DNA of 64,000 nt from Alcaligenaceae bacterium (lineage in GTDB: Bacteria; Pseudomonadota; Gammaproteobacteria; Burkholderiales; Burkholderiaceae_B). The notes beneath the pieces were generated by a model that saw only the letters and a program-made list of their open reading frames with translations, searched no databases and was not told where the DNA came from. Location: the NCBI GenBank assembly GCA_013416435.1, contig JACCEN010000002.1:186001-250000 (forward strand). The letters run 5' to 3'. The position numbers and the translations under genes are program-made. Shown here in pieces: positions 1 through 11,510 of the stretch. Within the stretch, counting starts at the first letter, position 1. The number at the start of each line of letters is the position of its first letter.

Positions 1-2
1 CC

Positions 3-915
3 AAAGACGGCCTAAAGGCAATGGAGATCGCGTGCGCCGAAACCCCCGACCTGATCCTGATGGACATCATGATGCCGGGCATGTCGGGCTACGAGGCTTG
101 CCGGAAGCTGAAGCGCAATCCCGCCACCGCCTCCATTCCGGTCATCTTCGTCACCGCGCTGTCGGACGCGGCGGACGAGCAGAGCGGCTTCGACCTGGGC
201 GCCGTCGACTACATCACCAAGCCCTTCAGCCCTTTGATCGTAAAGGCCCGGGTCCGCACGCATCTGTCCTTGGTACAGGCCGAAACCCTGCGCCGCACGC
301 GCCTGCAGATCGTTCAATGCCTGGGCATGGCGGCGGAATACAAGGACAACGAGACCGGCATGCACGTGATCCGCATGAGCCATTACGCCAGGACCATCGC
401 CCTTGCCGCAGGCTATAGCGAAGAGGCCGCCGACGACCTGCTGCACGCCGCACCCATGCACGACGTCGGCAAGATCGGCATTCCCGACGCCATTCTGCAA
501 AAGCCGGGCAAGCTGACGCCGGCCGAATGGGAAATCATGAAGGACCACACCGAGATCGGCGGACGAATCATAGGCAGGCACGAAGACGGCCTGCTGGCCA
601 TGGCTCGCATCATTGCCTTGAGCCACCATGAAAAATGGGATGGCAGCGGCTATCCCAATGGGCTCGTGGCAGAAGAAATACCCCATGTGGCCCGTATCGT
701 CGCCATCGCCGACGTCTTCGACGCCCTGACCAGCGTGCGCCCTTACAAGCCGGCGTGGACAGTGGAGGACGCCGTCGAGCTGATCCAGCGCGAAAGCGGC
801 CGGCACTTCGACCCGGACCTGGTCGACTGCTTCATGGACTGCCTGCCCGAGATCCTGAAGATCAAGGAGCGCTGGACGGACCAGGAAGGCGCGCCCGCCG
901 CCGCGGACGCATTGT

Positions 916-926
<11 letters not shown>
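3..926 (+). CDS. HD-GYP domain response regulator (5' end outside window)
   Basis: This is probably a c-di-GMP phosphodiesterase-type response regulator. The reading frame is open from base 3, so the N-terminus lies outside the window. Counting from the first Met at 21, the receiver phospho-acceptor is Asp15 in [13 protein letters not shown] and the conserved receiver Lys sits in YITKPFSP. A full HD-GYP domain follows, with the HD pair at residues 147-148 ([11 protein letters not shown]) and the GYP signature [11 protein letters not shown] at 202-212. Such proteins hydrolyse c-di-GMP in the cytoplasm in response to a partner kinase, which is probably upstream of the window. The last 11 bp overlap the 3' end of convergent maeB. 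The family call is firm; the substrate is inferred from the family. Confidence 0.93.
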
Positions 927-3276
<2,350 letters not shown>

Positions 3277-3408
3277 GTCAGGTCCTTTTTATTCAGGTCG
3301 CGCGATTTTCGCGTCTCTTCGTCATCCAATCCATTCTACGCAGTAAACATAACTGGACCATTCTTAATAAATATGATTCCATAACCATTTTAATATGGAA
3401 GACGAACG

Positions 3409-4383
3409 ATGAAGCGTTTCGACGCAGAGCAGGTCGCCCACAAGCTCGCTTCCCGGCTGCGTATTCGCCACCTGACGCTGCTGCTGCGCATCCATGAATA
3501 CGGCTCGCTGACCCGCGTGGCCGAAATCATGGCCACCAGCCAGCCGGCCGTCACGAAGGCCTTGCTGGAGCTGGAGGACATTTTCGGCGCCCAGCTGTTC
3601 GAGCGCTCGGTGCGCGGCATGACCGCCACGCCGCTCGGCCTATTGGCCATTGCCCGCGCCGAAGCCATGATCCACGACCTCGAGCATCTGGCGCGCGACA
3701 TGGAGGCCAGCCTCAGCGGCTATGCCGCCCACCTGCATATCGGCGTCGTGCCCTTCGTTTCCGGTAAACTGCTGTCGGCGGCCATCCAGCATACATTTCC
3801 CGATGGCGGCAAGCGTCTTACGGTGACCATACACGAGGGCGCCAGCGACCAATTGCTGCAGCAACTGCGCGACCATACGCTGGACCTGGTGATCGGACAG
3901 GCTTCCGCCGAAGCCGACACCAAGGAACTCACCTTCGAGGTGCTGTACAGCCAGCAACCGCGTCTTATTGCCAGCCGCCGCCTGGCCGCGCAGCTGACGC
4001 GCCACAAGCTGGACTGGCAGCAGCTCAATGATCTGGACTGGATACTCGGCGCGCCCCAGACCCCCATTCGCGACCAGGTCAGCGCGCTGTTCCTGGGCGC
4101 CGGGCTGATTCCCCCGGCGCCCATCGTGGAAAGCTATTCCAGCAAGCTCATCGGCGAAATGATCGTCGACAGCGACTCGGCGGTTTCCATCGTCCCGGCC
4201 GACATTGCCGACGAATTGGTGCGCGTGGCCGGTGTCGCCATCGTGCCTTATCGATTTGCATGGTCTTTGCCTCCTGTCGCGCTGTTCAGCCGGGCCGAAG
4301 GCAGGAAGCGGGAGGCGGAAACCATGTTCGCGCGGGCTTTGCACCTGGTCTGCCGGCAGACCGCGCCTTACCCCTTGCCCTGA
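3409..4383 (+). CDS. LysR-family transcriptional regulator
   Basis: This 324-aa protein has a LysR winged helix-turn-helix at about residues 19-78 (LRIRHLTLLLRIHEYGSLTR, then TSQPAVTKALLELE) and a periplasmic-binding-protein-like effector domain from about residue 100. The pattern LRIRHL plus the extended N-terminus resembles the GbpR/PcaQ branch, which regulates sugar or aromatic acid genes. A Shine-Dalgarno-like GGAAGAC lies 6 nt before the ATG. It is divergent from maeB and upstream of bioB, so maeB is a candidate target by position only. The effector cannot be read from the sequence. Confidence 0.9.
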   Translation: MKRFDAEQVAHKLASRLRIRHLTLLLRIHEYGSLTRVAEIMATSQPAVTKALLELEDIFGAQLFERSVRGMTATPLGLLAIARAEAMIHDLEHLARDMEASLSGYAAHLHIGVVPFVSGKLLSAAIQHTFPDGGKRLTVTIHEGASDQLLQQLRDHTLDLVIGQASAEADTKELTFEVLYSQQPRLIASRRLAAQLTRHKLDWQQLNDLDWILGAPQTPIRDQVSALFLGAGLIPPAPIVESYSSKLIGEMIVDSDSAVSIVPADIADELVRVAGVAIVPYRFAWSLPPVALFSRAEGRKREAETMFARALHLVCRQTAPYPLP

Positions 4384-4484
4384 TACAGACAGACGCGCCA
4401 CGGTAAAGCTGAATGATGTCTTGTTGAAATATTTAGTTTCAAAATTGTCGACGTGGCTCGGAGTCGCCCTCCGACGCAGCGTTG

Positions 4485-4507
4485 TGCGAAATTGACACAA
4501 ATTCGCA
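4485..4507. promoter_or_regulatory. Imperfect palindrome upstream of bioB
   Basis: Within the 236-bp gap between the LysR gene and bioB lies the inverted repeat TGCGAAATT / AAATTCGCA (arms 4485-4493 and 4499-4507, one internal mismatch pair). A nested TTGTG/CACAA pair (4482-4486, 4496-4500) and a TTGACA hexamer (4492-4497) overlap it. The position, about 115 bp before the bioB start, suits an operator overlapping a promoter. The cognate regulator is unknown, and no convincing -10 was assigned. Confidence 0.35.
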
Positions 4508-4619
4508 GAAAAGCCCGTCAATTTCGTGTAAATGTTTTGATACATAACGGAAATCGCTGTTGCCGCCCTGCTTCGCCCCTCCTACCATGACGGCTCTTGA
4601 CCGCAGAAGGAAGATCGTC

Positions 4620-5603
4620 ATGGTGATCGAAGAATTGGTCCGAAGCACGCCTGCAACGGCCGCCAGCCGGCCGGGCTGGACTATCGAGGGCATCCTGGAA
4701 CTCTATGCCCTGCCCTTCATGGATCTGATGCACCAGGCGCAGCGGGTGCACCGCCGGCATCACGATCCGAATCGCATCCAGCTCGCGAGCCTGCTGTCGA
4801 TCAAGACGGGAAGCTGTCCGGAAGACTGCGCCTACTGTCCGCAATCGTCGCGGCATGACACGGGGCTGGAAAGCGAGAACCTGATGCCGATCGAAGAAGT
4901 CCTTGCGGCGGCGCGCAAGGCCAAGGCCGATGGCGCCCAGCGCTTCTGCATGGGGGCTGCCTGGCGGTCTCCCACCGCCAGGCAGCTCGATTCCGTTGCA
5001 AGCCTTGTCGCCGAAGTCAAGGCCCTGGGCCTGGAAACCTGCGTAACGCTGGGCATGCTCAAGCCGGGCCAGGCAGAGCAATTGCACGACGCCGGGCTGG
5101 ACTACTACAACCACAATCTCGATACCTCGCCCGAATTCTACGGCAACATCATCACGACGCGGCAGTATCAGGACAGGCTGGACACGCTCGGCCGCGCTCA
5201 AGCAGCCGGCTTGAAGGTATGCTGCGGCGGCATCGTGGGCATGGGCGAATCGCGGCGCGACCGTGCGGGGCTCATCGCCCAGCTGGCCAATCTTTCGCCC
5301 TATCCTGAATCAGTGCCCATCAACAATCTCGTGAAAGTGCCGGGCACTCCGCTGGACGGCGTGCCGGACATCGATGCTTTCGAATTCGTGCGCACCATCG
5401 CAATCGCCCGCATCACTATGCCCCTGGCCGCCGTCAGGCTGTCCGCAGGCAGGGAAACCATGGACGAGGCCTTGCAGGCGCTCTGTTTCCTGGCCGGCGC
5501 CAATTCCATCTTCTATGGCGACCAGCTCCTGACCACACCCAACCCTCAAACCGGCCGGGACGCGATGCTGTTCGAGCGCCTGGGCCTGAATACCGGAGCT
5601 TGA
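4620..5603 (+). CDS. bioB: Biotin synthase (radical SAM)
   Basis: It inserts sulfur into dethiobiotin to make biotin, the last step of biotin synthesis. The radical-SAM cluster motif CPEDCAYC supplies Cys66, Cys70 and Cys73. The family motifs [25 protein letters not shown] and [13 protein letters not shown] are all present. The ATG at 4620 was chosen because AGAAGGAAG ends 6 nt upstream. In-frame starts at 4587 (ATG) and 4560 (TTG) lack a ribosome binding site and would add a non-conserved tail. The product is 327 aa, against about 346 in E. coli, and begins just before the conserved [11 protein letters not shown]. The stop codon is 6 nt from the next gene, so the two are probably cotranscribed. 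No other bio genes are in the window. Confidence 0.96.
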   Translation: MVIEELVRSTPATAASRPGWTIEGILELYALPFMDLMHQAQRVHRRHHDPNRIQLASLLSIKTGSCPEDCAYCPQSSRHDTGLESENLMPIEEVLAAARKAKADGAQRFCMGAAWRSPTARQLDSVASLVAEVKALGLETCVTLGMLKPGQAEQLHDAGLDYYNHNLDTSPEFYGNIITTRQYQDRLDTLGRAQAAGLKVCCGGIVGMGESRRDRAGLIAQLANLSPYPESVPINNLVKVPGTPLDGVPDIDAFEFVRTIAIARITMPLAAVRLSAGRETMDEALQALCFLAGANSIFYGDQLLTTPNPQTGRDAMLFERLGLNTGA

Positions 5604-5609
5604 CCGCAG

Positions 5610-6458
5610 ATGTACACCCTGATCCTCAGCATTGCCTCCAGCGTCGCCGTCTCGGTACTGCTCAAGCTCGCGCGCAAGCACGACATACAGGTGGACCAGG
5701 CGATTGCCGTCAACTATGTCGTGGCGGCGAGCCTGTGCCTGTTGCTGCTCCGGCCCCAACCCGCGGCTTTCCTGGCGTCCGGCACGTCATGGTGGGTATT
5801 GGCCGCCCTGGGCGTGCTGCTGCCCACCATTTTCCTGGCGATGGCCGGCGCCGTCCGCCATGCGGGCATCGTGCTGAGCGACGCCGCGCAGAGGCTTTCG
5901 CTATTCATCCCCTTGATCGCTTCCTTCGTCATCTTTCACGAAACGCTGTCGGGCGGAAAGCTGGGCGGGATCGCCGTCGCGCTGATTGCCCTGGGATGCC
6001 TGCTGTATCGGCCGGGCGGCAAAGAGGGCAGCGGCGAGACGGGCAAAACCATTCTCTTCCTGCTCGCGGTCTGGGTCGGATACGGAACGATAGATATCCT
6101 CTTCAAGCAAATGGCCAAGAGCGGCGCGGCATTCTCGAGCAGCCTGTTCGCGTCTTTCGTACTGGCGGGCATCCTGATCTTCGCCTATCTGATTGTCCGG
6201 CGCAGTGTCTGGACCAGGCGCAATGTCGCCGCGGGCGTCCTGCTGGGCTTGCTGAACTTCAGCAATATCTATTTCTATATCCGGGCACACCAGGTTTTCC
6301 CGGACAACCCCACCCTGGTCTTCTCGGCCATGAACATCGGAGTGATTTCTTTGGGAACCCTGGTGGGTGCCGGCTTCTTCAAGGAAAAACTACGCTGGGT
6401 CAACGCGCTTGGCATCGTCCTGGCCGTTTCCGCCATCGTGATTCTCATCCCCCGCTGA
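5610..6458 (+). CDS. EamA/DMT-superfamily permease
   Basis: This 282-aa integral membrane protein has about ten hydrophobic segments arranged as two EamA-like halves (for example LPTIFLAMAGAVRH, LFIPLIASFVIFHETLSG, MNIGVISLGTLVGAGFFKEKL). The ATG starts 6 nt after the bioB stop, so it is probably in the bioB transcript. A role in vitamin or amino-acid-like metabolite transport is possible from position, but the substrate is not deducible. Its last 69 bp overlap the 3' end of the convergent MFS gene, an unusually long tail-to-tail overlap. Confidence 0.85.
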   Translation: MYTLILSIASSVAVSVLLKLARKHDIQVDQAIAVNYVVAASLCLLLLRPQPAAFLASGTSWWVLAALGVLLPTIFLAMAGAVRHAGIVLSDAAQRLSLFIPLIASFVIFHETLSGGKLGGIAVALIALGCLLYRPGGKEGSGETGKTILFLLAVWVGYGTIDILFKQMAKSGAAFSSSLFASFVLAGILIFAYLIVRRSVWTRRNVAAGVLLGLLNFSNIYFYIRAHQVFPDNPTLVFSAMNIGVISLGTLVGAGFFKEKLRWVNALGIVLAVSAIVILIPR

Positions 6459-7736
6459 GGATTCCTCCGGGGGGTCGACAGGCTGGTGCGACACATCGCT
6501 CTCGGGATGCACCCGAGGATCGAGGACGGCGACGACATTGGAGCTTTCCAGGCTGTCGCCCATCGGAACGAACTGCGTGGGCGCGTCTTCGCTCAGATTG
6601 GCGCCCGTGACACGCTGCGGCCTGACCGACGCAACCAGCACCAGCGCGCAGACCGACACGAACACGAAGTAGGTGCCCGGATGGAGTTCGCGCATCAGGT
6701 AGCCGGCGATCAATGGCCCTGCACAGGCACCCAGGCCATAGACCATGTACAGGATGGCGCTGAGCCCGACCCGCCGATCGGGATCCACGTTATCGTTGGC
6801 GAACGCCGCGCCCAGGGGGTACAGCGTGAACTGGAGAATGCCGAACGCACAGGAAAACACCAGCAGGGCCCAATAGGGAAAGGTCCACCAGCCCCAGAGC
6901 GGAATGGCCAGCGCGGCAAGCACCATGGCGTTGATGCGTATCAGGCCCACCCTCGGCATGCGGTCGGCCAGCCAGCCCAGTGGCCATTGGGCAAACACCC
7001 CGGTTGCGACCGATACCGCCAGGAAGACGGCGACCTGGCTGTTGGTCAGCCCCTGCTTGAGCGCATACACCGGCGCGAGGCCGTAGAACGCGCCGATGAT
7101 CAAGCCGGCAACGAACAACACGGTCAGGGAAATCGGCACGCGCGCGACGTAATACTTGGCATGCAAGGGCGCGGGCATTTGCAGGGCGGGATGCAGGCGG
7201 CGCGTCAATGCCACCGGAACCAGGCATAGCGCAGAACAGACGGCGGCAAAGACGAGCGGCTCGTAATTGAGCTGTGGAAACATCGACAGCGACAACTGCC
7301 CCAATACCGTTCCGACACTGGAGAACACCATGTAGAAGGCGAACACGCGTCCGCGCTGATGGTTTTCGGTCTGCTCGTTCAGCCAGCTTTCCAGTACCAT
7401 GAACTGGGTGACCATGGCGATGCCCGCCAGGAAGCGGAAGCCCAGCCAAATCCAGAGATTATCGAGCAGGACCAGCGCCAGCATGGTGACGGTGACGATG
7501 GCGGCGGTGGCCGCATACGCACGGATGTGGCCGACGCGGATGATGACCTTGTGGCCGATGCGCGCGCCGAAAACCAGGCCGAGGTAATAGATCGCGATCA
7601 GGCCGCCTACCCATACCTCGGAGACGTTCTGCGCCGTCAGGCGCAGGCCGAGGTAGGTATTGAAGAGCCCCGAACCGACGAGCAACAATAAGGTTGCGAG
7701 ATAAAGCGAAGAAAAAGCAGCTACCGTCTGAACCAT
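6390..7736 (-). CDS. MFS transporter (YcaD-like)
   Basis: This 448-aa protein has twelve predicted membrane segments and the MFS loop motif GWLADRMPRVGL between segments 8 and 9. The N-terminal half (LVGSGLFNTYLGLRL, LESWLNEQTENHQRGRVFA) resembles the YcaD/CsbX-like uptake branch. The C-terminal 50 or so residues are hydrophilic, acidic and Gly-rich (PPEESSAGDENHDGG). Part of this tail is encoded antisense to the convergent DMT permease, so it may be a recent 3' extension. The substrate is unknown. Confidence 0.88.
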   Translation of the reverse strand: MVQTVAAFSSLYLATLLLLVGSGLFNTYLGLRLTAQNVSEVWVGGLIAIYYLGLVFGARIGHKVIIRVGHIRAYAATAAIVTVTMLALVLLDNLWIWLGFRFLAGIAMVTQFMVLESWLNEQTENHQRGRVFAFYMVFSSVGTVLGQLSLSMFPQLNYEPLVFAAVCSALCLVPVALTRRLHPALQMPAPLHAKYYVARVPISLTVLFVAGLIIGAFYGLAPVYALKQGLTNSQVAVFLAVSVATGVFAQWPLGWLADRMPRVGLIRINAMVLAALAIPLWGWWTFPYWALLVFSCAFGILQFTLYPLGAAFANDNVDPDRRVGLSAILYMVYGLGACAGPLIAGYLMRELHPGTYFVFVSVCALVLVASVRPQRVTGANLSEDAPTQFVPMGDSLESSNVVAVLDPRVHPESDVSHQPVDPPEESSAGDENHDGGNGQDDAKRVDPA

Positions 7737-7781
7737 TGAACCTGCGGCATGTTAGGGCTGGGGAAGCAAAAAGGGAGGGCG

Positions 7782-8288
7782 CTAGCCGATTTGCTTGAGC
7801 AGCGTCCCGGCATCGCTGACTTCGAAACCGCCACCTTGCTCTATATTGAGCTGGGTGACGACGCCGTCTTCGATGAGTGCGGAATAGCGCTTGGAGCGTA
7901 CGCCCATGCCGCGCGCGGACAGATCCTGATCCAGGCCCATCGCCCGAGTCCAGTTGGCGCTGCCGTCGGCCAGCATGCGCACCCGGCCGTTTACCTGGCA
8001 ATCGCGCCCCCAGGCACCCATGACGAACGGATCGTTGACGGACACGCACCAGATTTCATCGATGCCCTTGGACATGAGCTGGTCGTAGAGTTCGATATAC
8101 CCGGGCAGATGCTTGGCGGAGCAGGTGGGCGTGAAGGCGCCCGGCAAGGCGAACAGGGCTATTTTCTTCCCCTTGACCATGTCCGACACCTGGAAATTAT
8201 TGGGCCCCACCGCGCAAGTGTCGGTCGCCGTTTCGATAAACTCACCCAGGGTGCCGTCAGGTACCCGATCACCAACTTTTATAGACAT
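7782..8288 (-). CDS. Peroxiredoxin, Prx5/AhpC-TSA-like
   Basis: It probably reduces H2O2 and organic peroxides in the cytoplasm with thiol reductants. The Prx5-type active site is PGAFTPTCSAKHLPGY with peroxidatic Cys56. The downstream VSVNDPFVMGAWG and the 168-aa length fit the family. The ATG at 8288 follows CGGAGAA about 5 nt upstream; a longer in-frame start at 8306 lacks such a site. The promoter region shared with moaC is filled by the nested-palindrome repeats. Whether it uses a 1-Cys or 2-Cys mechanism was not settled. Confidence 0.93.
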   Translation of the reverse strand: MSIKVGDRVPDGTLGEFIETATDTCAVGPNNFQVSDMVKGKKIALFALPGAFTPTCSAKHLPGYIELYDQLMSKGIDEIWCVSVNDPFVMGAWGRDCQVNGRVRMLADGSANWTRAMGLDQDLSARGMGVRSKRYSALIEDGVVTQLNIEQGGGFEVSDAGTLLKQIG

Positions 8289-8369
8289 AGCGTTCTCCGC
8301 GAGCAATTCAGAAAAGCATCATCATACGCCGCGATCGAGCAGACCTCCAAGCCGGTGACCTGTCTTTGA

Positions 8370-8509
8370 GGGGTCAGACCCCGCATGGGGTCTGACCCTG
8401 TTCACATCTGTGGGGTCAGACCCTTGGGTCTGACCCCGGCGTAGGAAGAGGACTGGGGTCCGACCCCGTTTACATCTATGGGGTCAGACCCCATGCGGGG
8501 TCTGACCCC
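8370..8509. repeat. Nested-palindrome array 1
   Basis: Three full copies (8370-8398, 8412-8437, 8480-8509) and one half copy (8455-8467) of the GGGGTCAGACCCC / GGGGTCTGACCCC palindrome. Two linkers are related (TTCACATCTGT and TTTACATCTAT). The array lies in the divergent promoter region between the peroxiredoxin and moaC, so here it is not a terminator between convergent genes. Confidence 0.95.
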
Positions 8510-8573
8510 TCGAATGCAATTGCGTATATGATTAATGGCATCATCCAACGTTTCAACTCAAGATACACCTGCC

Positions 8574-9071
8574 ATGAGCTTTTCTTCCAATGCCGGACCG
8601 GTACTCAGTCATGTCGACGAATCGGGGCAAGTCCGGATGGTCGACGTCAGCGGAAAGGCGTCGACGCAGCGCAGCGCCGTCGCCGAAGGCCGCGTACGCA
8701 TGAGCGCGGCTGCGTACAAGCTGCTGTCCGCCCAGGAAAACGCCAAGGGCGAAGTCCTGAACACCGCGAGAATCGCCGGCGTGCTGGCGTCCAAGCGCTG
8801 CGCCGAACTGATTCCCCTGTGCCACAGCCTGCCGCTCAGCTTCGTGGGCATTGAATTCTTTCCCGACGACGCCGCGTCGGCGATCACCGTGCGCGCCACC
8901 TGCCGCACCGACTACAAGACCGGCGTCGAAATGGAAGCCATGACGGCGTGCAGCGTGGCCGCCCTGACCATCTACGATATGTGCAAGGCCGCCGACAAAG
9001 GTATCGTGCTTGAAGAGATCAGGCTGCGCTACAAGTCCGGCGGCAAAAGTGGAGAATGGCGCAATGATTAA
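8574..9071 (+). CDS. moaC: Cyclic pyranopterin monophosphate synthase
   Basis: It converts 3',8-cyclo-7,8-dihydro-GTP, made by MoaA, to cPMP in molybdenum cofactor synthesis. Conserved MoaC blocks are MVDVSGKA, LIPLCHSLPL, KTGVEMEAMTA and AALTIYDMCKA, ending in KSGGKSGEW. The ATG at 8574 gives 165 aa, aligned with the family N-terminus. An in-frame ATG at 8535 would give 178 aa and cannot be excluded, because neither start has a strong ribosome binding site. The gene heads a tight run moaC-moaD-moaE-moaB-moeA with overlapping ends, which is almost certainly one operon. Confidence 0.96.
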   Translation: MSFSSNAGPVLSHVDESGQVRMVDVSGKASTQRSAVAEGRVRMSAAAYKLLSAQENAKGEVLNTARIAGVLASKRCAELIPLCHSLPLSFVGIEFFPDDAASAITVRATCRTDYKTGVEMEAMTACSVAALTIYDMCKAADKGIVLEEIRLRYKSGGKSGEWRND

Positions 9072-9303
9072 AGTCCTGTATTTTGCGCAAGTGGCCGAAT
9101 TGACCAAGACCCGGCAGGAAGACTGGCAGCTCGATGCGCCCGTGAGCGGCGCCCAATGGCTGAAGTCCCTGATCGAACGCTATCCCGACCTCGCGCCCGG
9201 CTCCCGTCTCAAGCTGGCCATCAACCAGGAGCACGCGCCGCTGGACGCACTGATCCGCCCCGGGGACGAGGTGGCCGTCTTCGAGCCCGTGACTGGAGGC
9301 TGA
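9064..9303 (+). CDS. moaD: Molybdopterin synthase small subunit (sulfur carrier)
   Basis: This ubiquitin-like sulfur carrier is thiocarboxylated at its C-terminus and donates sulfur to cPMP within the MoaD-MoaE complex. The 79-aa product begins MIKVLYFAQVAEL and ends with the required double glycine (PVTGG). The ATG overlaps the last 8 nt of moaC, indicating translational coupling. An upstream in-frame start at 9010 would fuse an unrelated leader and is rejected. Confidence 0.95.
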   Translation: MIKVLYFAQVAELTKTRQEDWQLDAPVSGAQWLKSLIERYPDLAPGSRLKLAINQEHAPLDALIRPGDEVAVFEPVTGG

Positions 9304-9306
9304 CCC

Positions 9307-9792
9307 ATGGTCATCGTTCAAAAGGCCGATTTCGATGCGGCCGCCCTCCAGCGTCAGCTCCGGCAGCGCACGGCCACCAAGGCCGGCGCCATCGTGACGT
9401 TCACGGGCTACGTGCGCGACTATGCCACTGATGCCGCCACCCGCAGCCTTTTTCTTGAACACTATCCGGGCATGTGCGAGCGTGAAATCGAGTCGCTGTG
9501 CGACGACGCCAGATCACGCTGGGATATCGAAGACTGCCTGGTCGTGCATCGTGTAGGCGAACTGGCGAACGCCGAGCAGATCGTCTTCGTTGCCGTTGCC
9601 GGCGCTCACCGCGGAGAGGCCTTCCGGGCCTGCGAATATCTCATCGATGCCCTGAAAACCCGCGCGCCCTTCTGGAAACGCGAAACCCTGGCCGACGGGA
9701 AGAAATTCTGGGTGGAACAGCGCCAGTCCGATCAAGAAAAGACCGAACGGTGGAGTTCACCCTCATCCTCAGAAGAGCCAGGCAATCCATGA
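9307..9792 (+). CDS. moaE: Molybdopterin synthase catalytic subunit
   Basis: It forms the heterotetramer with MoaD that adds the dithiolene sulfurs to cPMP to give molybdopterin. MoaE motifs include GAIVTFTGYVRD, LFLEHYPGM, VVHRVGELA, AHRGEAFRACEYLIDALKTR and the catalytic-lysine region WKRETLADGKKFWVE. At 161 aa it is slightly longer than the usual 150, owing to a polar C-terminal tail. It starts 3 nt after moaD and its TGA overlaps the moaB ATG. Confidence 0.95.
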   Translation: MVIVQKADFDAAALQRQLRQRTATKAGAIVTFTGYVRDYATDAATRSLFLEHYPGMCEREIESLCDDARSRWDIEDCLVVHRVGELANAEQIVFVAVAGAHRGEAFRACEYLIDALKTRAPFWKRETLADGKKFWVEQRQSDQEKTERWSSPSSSEEPGNP

Positions 9793-10307
9793 GCAAAGCC
9801 GATCCCAGCAAGCCCCCTGTTTCCCTGAAATGCGCCGTCCTGACCATCTCGGGCACGCGCGACGCGGACAATGATACCTCCGGCGACTACTTGTCGCAGA
9901 GCCTGACCGAAGCGGGACATGCCTGCGTACGGCGCGATCTCTGCAATGGCAATCTTTACCAGATCCGGAAAATCATCAGCGACTGGATCGCCGATGACGG
10001 CATCCAGGTGATATTGACCAACGGCGGCACCGGCTTTTCCCACAGCAAGTCCACGGCGGCGGCCGTCATGCCCTTGCTCGACCAGGTCATCACCGGCTTC
10101 GGCGAACTCTTCCGCCATCTTTCCTTCCTCGACATCGGCAGCTCCACGCTTCAGTCCGACGCTTTCGCGGGAGCCGCCAACAATACGCTGGTCTTCTGCA
10201 TGCCGGGCTCGACCGGCGCCTGCAAGACCGCGTGGGAAGGCATCATCCGCGAACAGCTGGACAGCACCCATCGACCCTGTAATTTCGGCACCCACTACCA
10301 TGCTTGA
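9789..10307 (+). CDS. moaB: Molybdenum cofactor biosynthesis protein MoaB (molybdopterin adenylyltransferase-like)
   Basis: A MoCF_biosynth-domain protein of 172 aa. Members of the MoaB/Mog group adenylylate molybdopterin before Mo insertion. Visible motifs are TISGTRDADNDTSGDYL, ILTNGGTGFSHSKSTAAAV and a C-terminal MPGSTGACKTAW. The ATG overlaps the moaE stop (ATGA) and the 3' end overlaps moeA by 8 nt. Without a separate mog in the window, this protein may carry the adenylylation step; that is an inference. Confidence 0.93.
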   Translation: MSKADPSKPPVSLKCAVLTISGTRDADNDTSGDYLSQSLTEAGHACVRRDLCNGNLYQIRKIISDWIADDGIQVILTNGGTGFSHSKSTAAAVMPLLDQVITGFGELFRHLSFLDIGSSTLQSDAFAGAANNTLVFCMPGSTGACKTAWEGIIREQLDSTHRPCNFGTHYHA

Positions 10308-11502
10308 GTTCGACGTCGCACAATCCCGCCTGGCCACCGCGGGCAGCCCGCCCAGCATCGCGGAGGCCTGCCCGCTCGCCGAGGCCCGTGGCCGCATCCT
10401 GGCCCAGACCATCTTCGCCACCAGCGACTTGCCACCCGCCGACAACAGTGCGATGGACGGCTACGCCATCCGCTACGCCGATTACGCCGCGGGCAAGCGC
10501 CTGCCTGTTCAGCAGCGTTGCTTTGCCGGCGAGGCTCCGCAGCCGCTGCAAGCCGGCAAAGCCATCCGTCTTTTCACCGGCAGCCTCATTCCCCAGGGAG
10601 CCGACACGGTTGTCATGCAAGAGGACGGCAATGAAAACGACGATGGCTTCGAGATCCAGCGCCCACCGGTACAGGGCGCTCACGTGCGGCGACGCGGGGA
10701 AGATGTGCTCAAGGGCAATCAACTGCTCGCAAAGGGATGCCTCATCGGCCCAGGCGAGATCGCGTTGCTGGCCTCGCAAGGCTATGCCGAAATCAGCGTG
10801 TACTCGCACCTGAAAATAGGCATACTCACTACCGGCGACGAACTGCTGAATCCCGGCCAACCCCGAAGCGACGAACAGATCTACAACTCCAATGGCCCCA
10901 TGCTCACCGCAATGGCCGAAGAAATGGGAGCAACCGTCGTACATTGCCTGCACGCCGTGGACACCTCGGAATCGCTACGCGAAGCCTTCGCCACCCTGCT
11001 CGCGGATTGCGATCTGGTCATCACGGTGGGGGGCGTCTCGGTCGGCGAAAAAGACCTGGTCAAGCCTACGATAGAAGAGCTGGGCGGCACGCTCGATCTC
11101 TGGCGGGTCTGCATGAAACCCGGCAAGCCGGTCGCACTGGCGCAGATCGGCGGCAAGCCCGTGGTGTGCCTGCCCGGAAATCCCGTCTCGGCCTTCGTCG
11201 TGTTCGGCCTGCTGGTCACCCCCTTGCTGCGCACCATGCAGGGCCGCACCCAAGTCATTCCGGATGTCCAGTACGGCTGCCTGGCCATCGACCGGCGGCT
11301 CAAGGAAAACCGCGACGAATTCCTGAGGGTGCGGGCCGACTATTCATCCAGAGGGGTAACGCTCTCACCCTATCCCCAGCAAGGCTCCGGCATCATCAGC
11401 TCACTGCCCTGGGCCGGCGCACTGGCGCGCATTCCGGCGAACATGGAAGTCCATGACGGCGATACCGTTGCCTTCTATGATTTGCGTCACTGGCTGCGAT
11501 AG
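10300..11502 (+). CDS. moeA: Molybdopterin molybdenumtransferase
   Basis: It inserts molybdate into adenylylated molybdopterin. The 400-aa protein shows the MoeA N-terminal signature PADNSAMDGYAIR, the domain II segment RRRGEDVLKG, the MoCF domain (ILTTGDELLNPGQP, IYNSNGPML, VGGVSVGEKDLV) and the C-terminal PGKPVALAQ / CLPGNPVSAFV block. It overlaps moaB by 8 nt and is the last gene of the moa run; a repeat array follows. Confidence 0.96.
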   Translation: MLEFDVAQSRLATAGSPPSIAEACPLAEARGRILAQTIFATSDLPPADNSAMDGYAIRYADYAAGKRLPVQQRCFAGEAPQPLQAGKAIRLFTGSLIPQGADTVVMQEDGNENDDGFEIQRPPVQGAHVRRRGEDVLKGNQLLAKGCLIGPGEIALLASQGYAEISVYSHLKIGILTTGDELLNPGQPRSDEQIYNSNGPMLTAMAEEMGATVVHCLHAVDTSESLREAFATLLADCDLVITVGGVSVGEKDLVKPTIEELGGTLDLWRVCMKPGKPVALAQIGGKPVVCLPGNPVSAFVVFGLLVTPLLRTMQGRTQVIPDVQYGCLAIDRRLKENRDEFLRVRADYSSRGVTLSPYPQQGSGIISSLPWAGALARIPANMEVHDGDTVAFYDLRHWLR

Positions 11503-11510
11503 CGGTGGAT

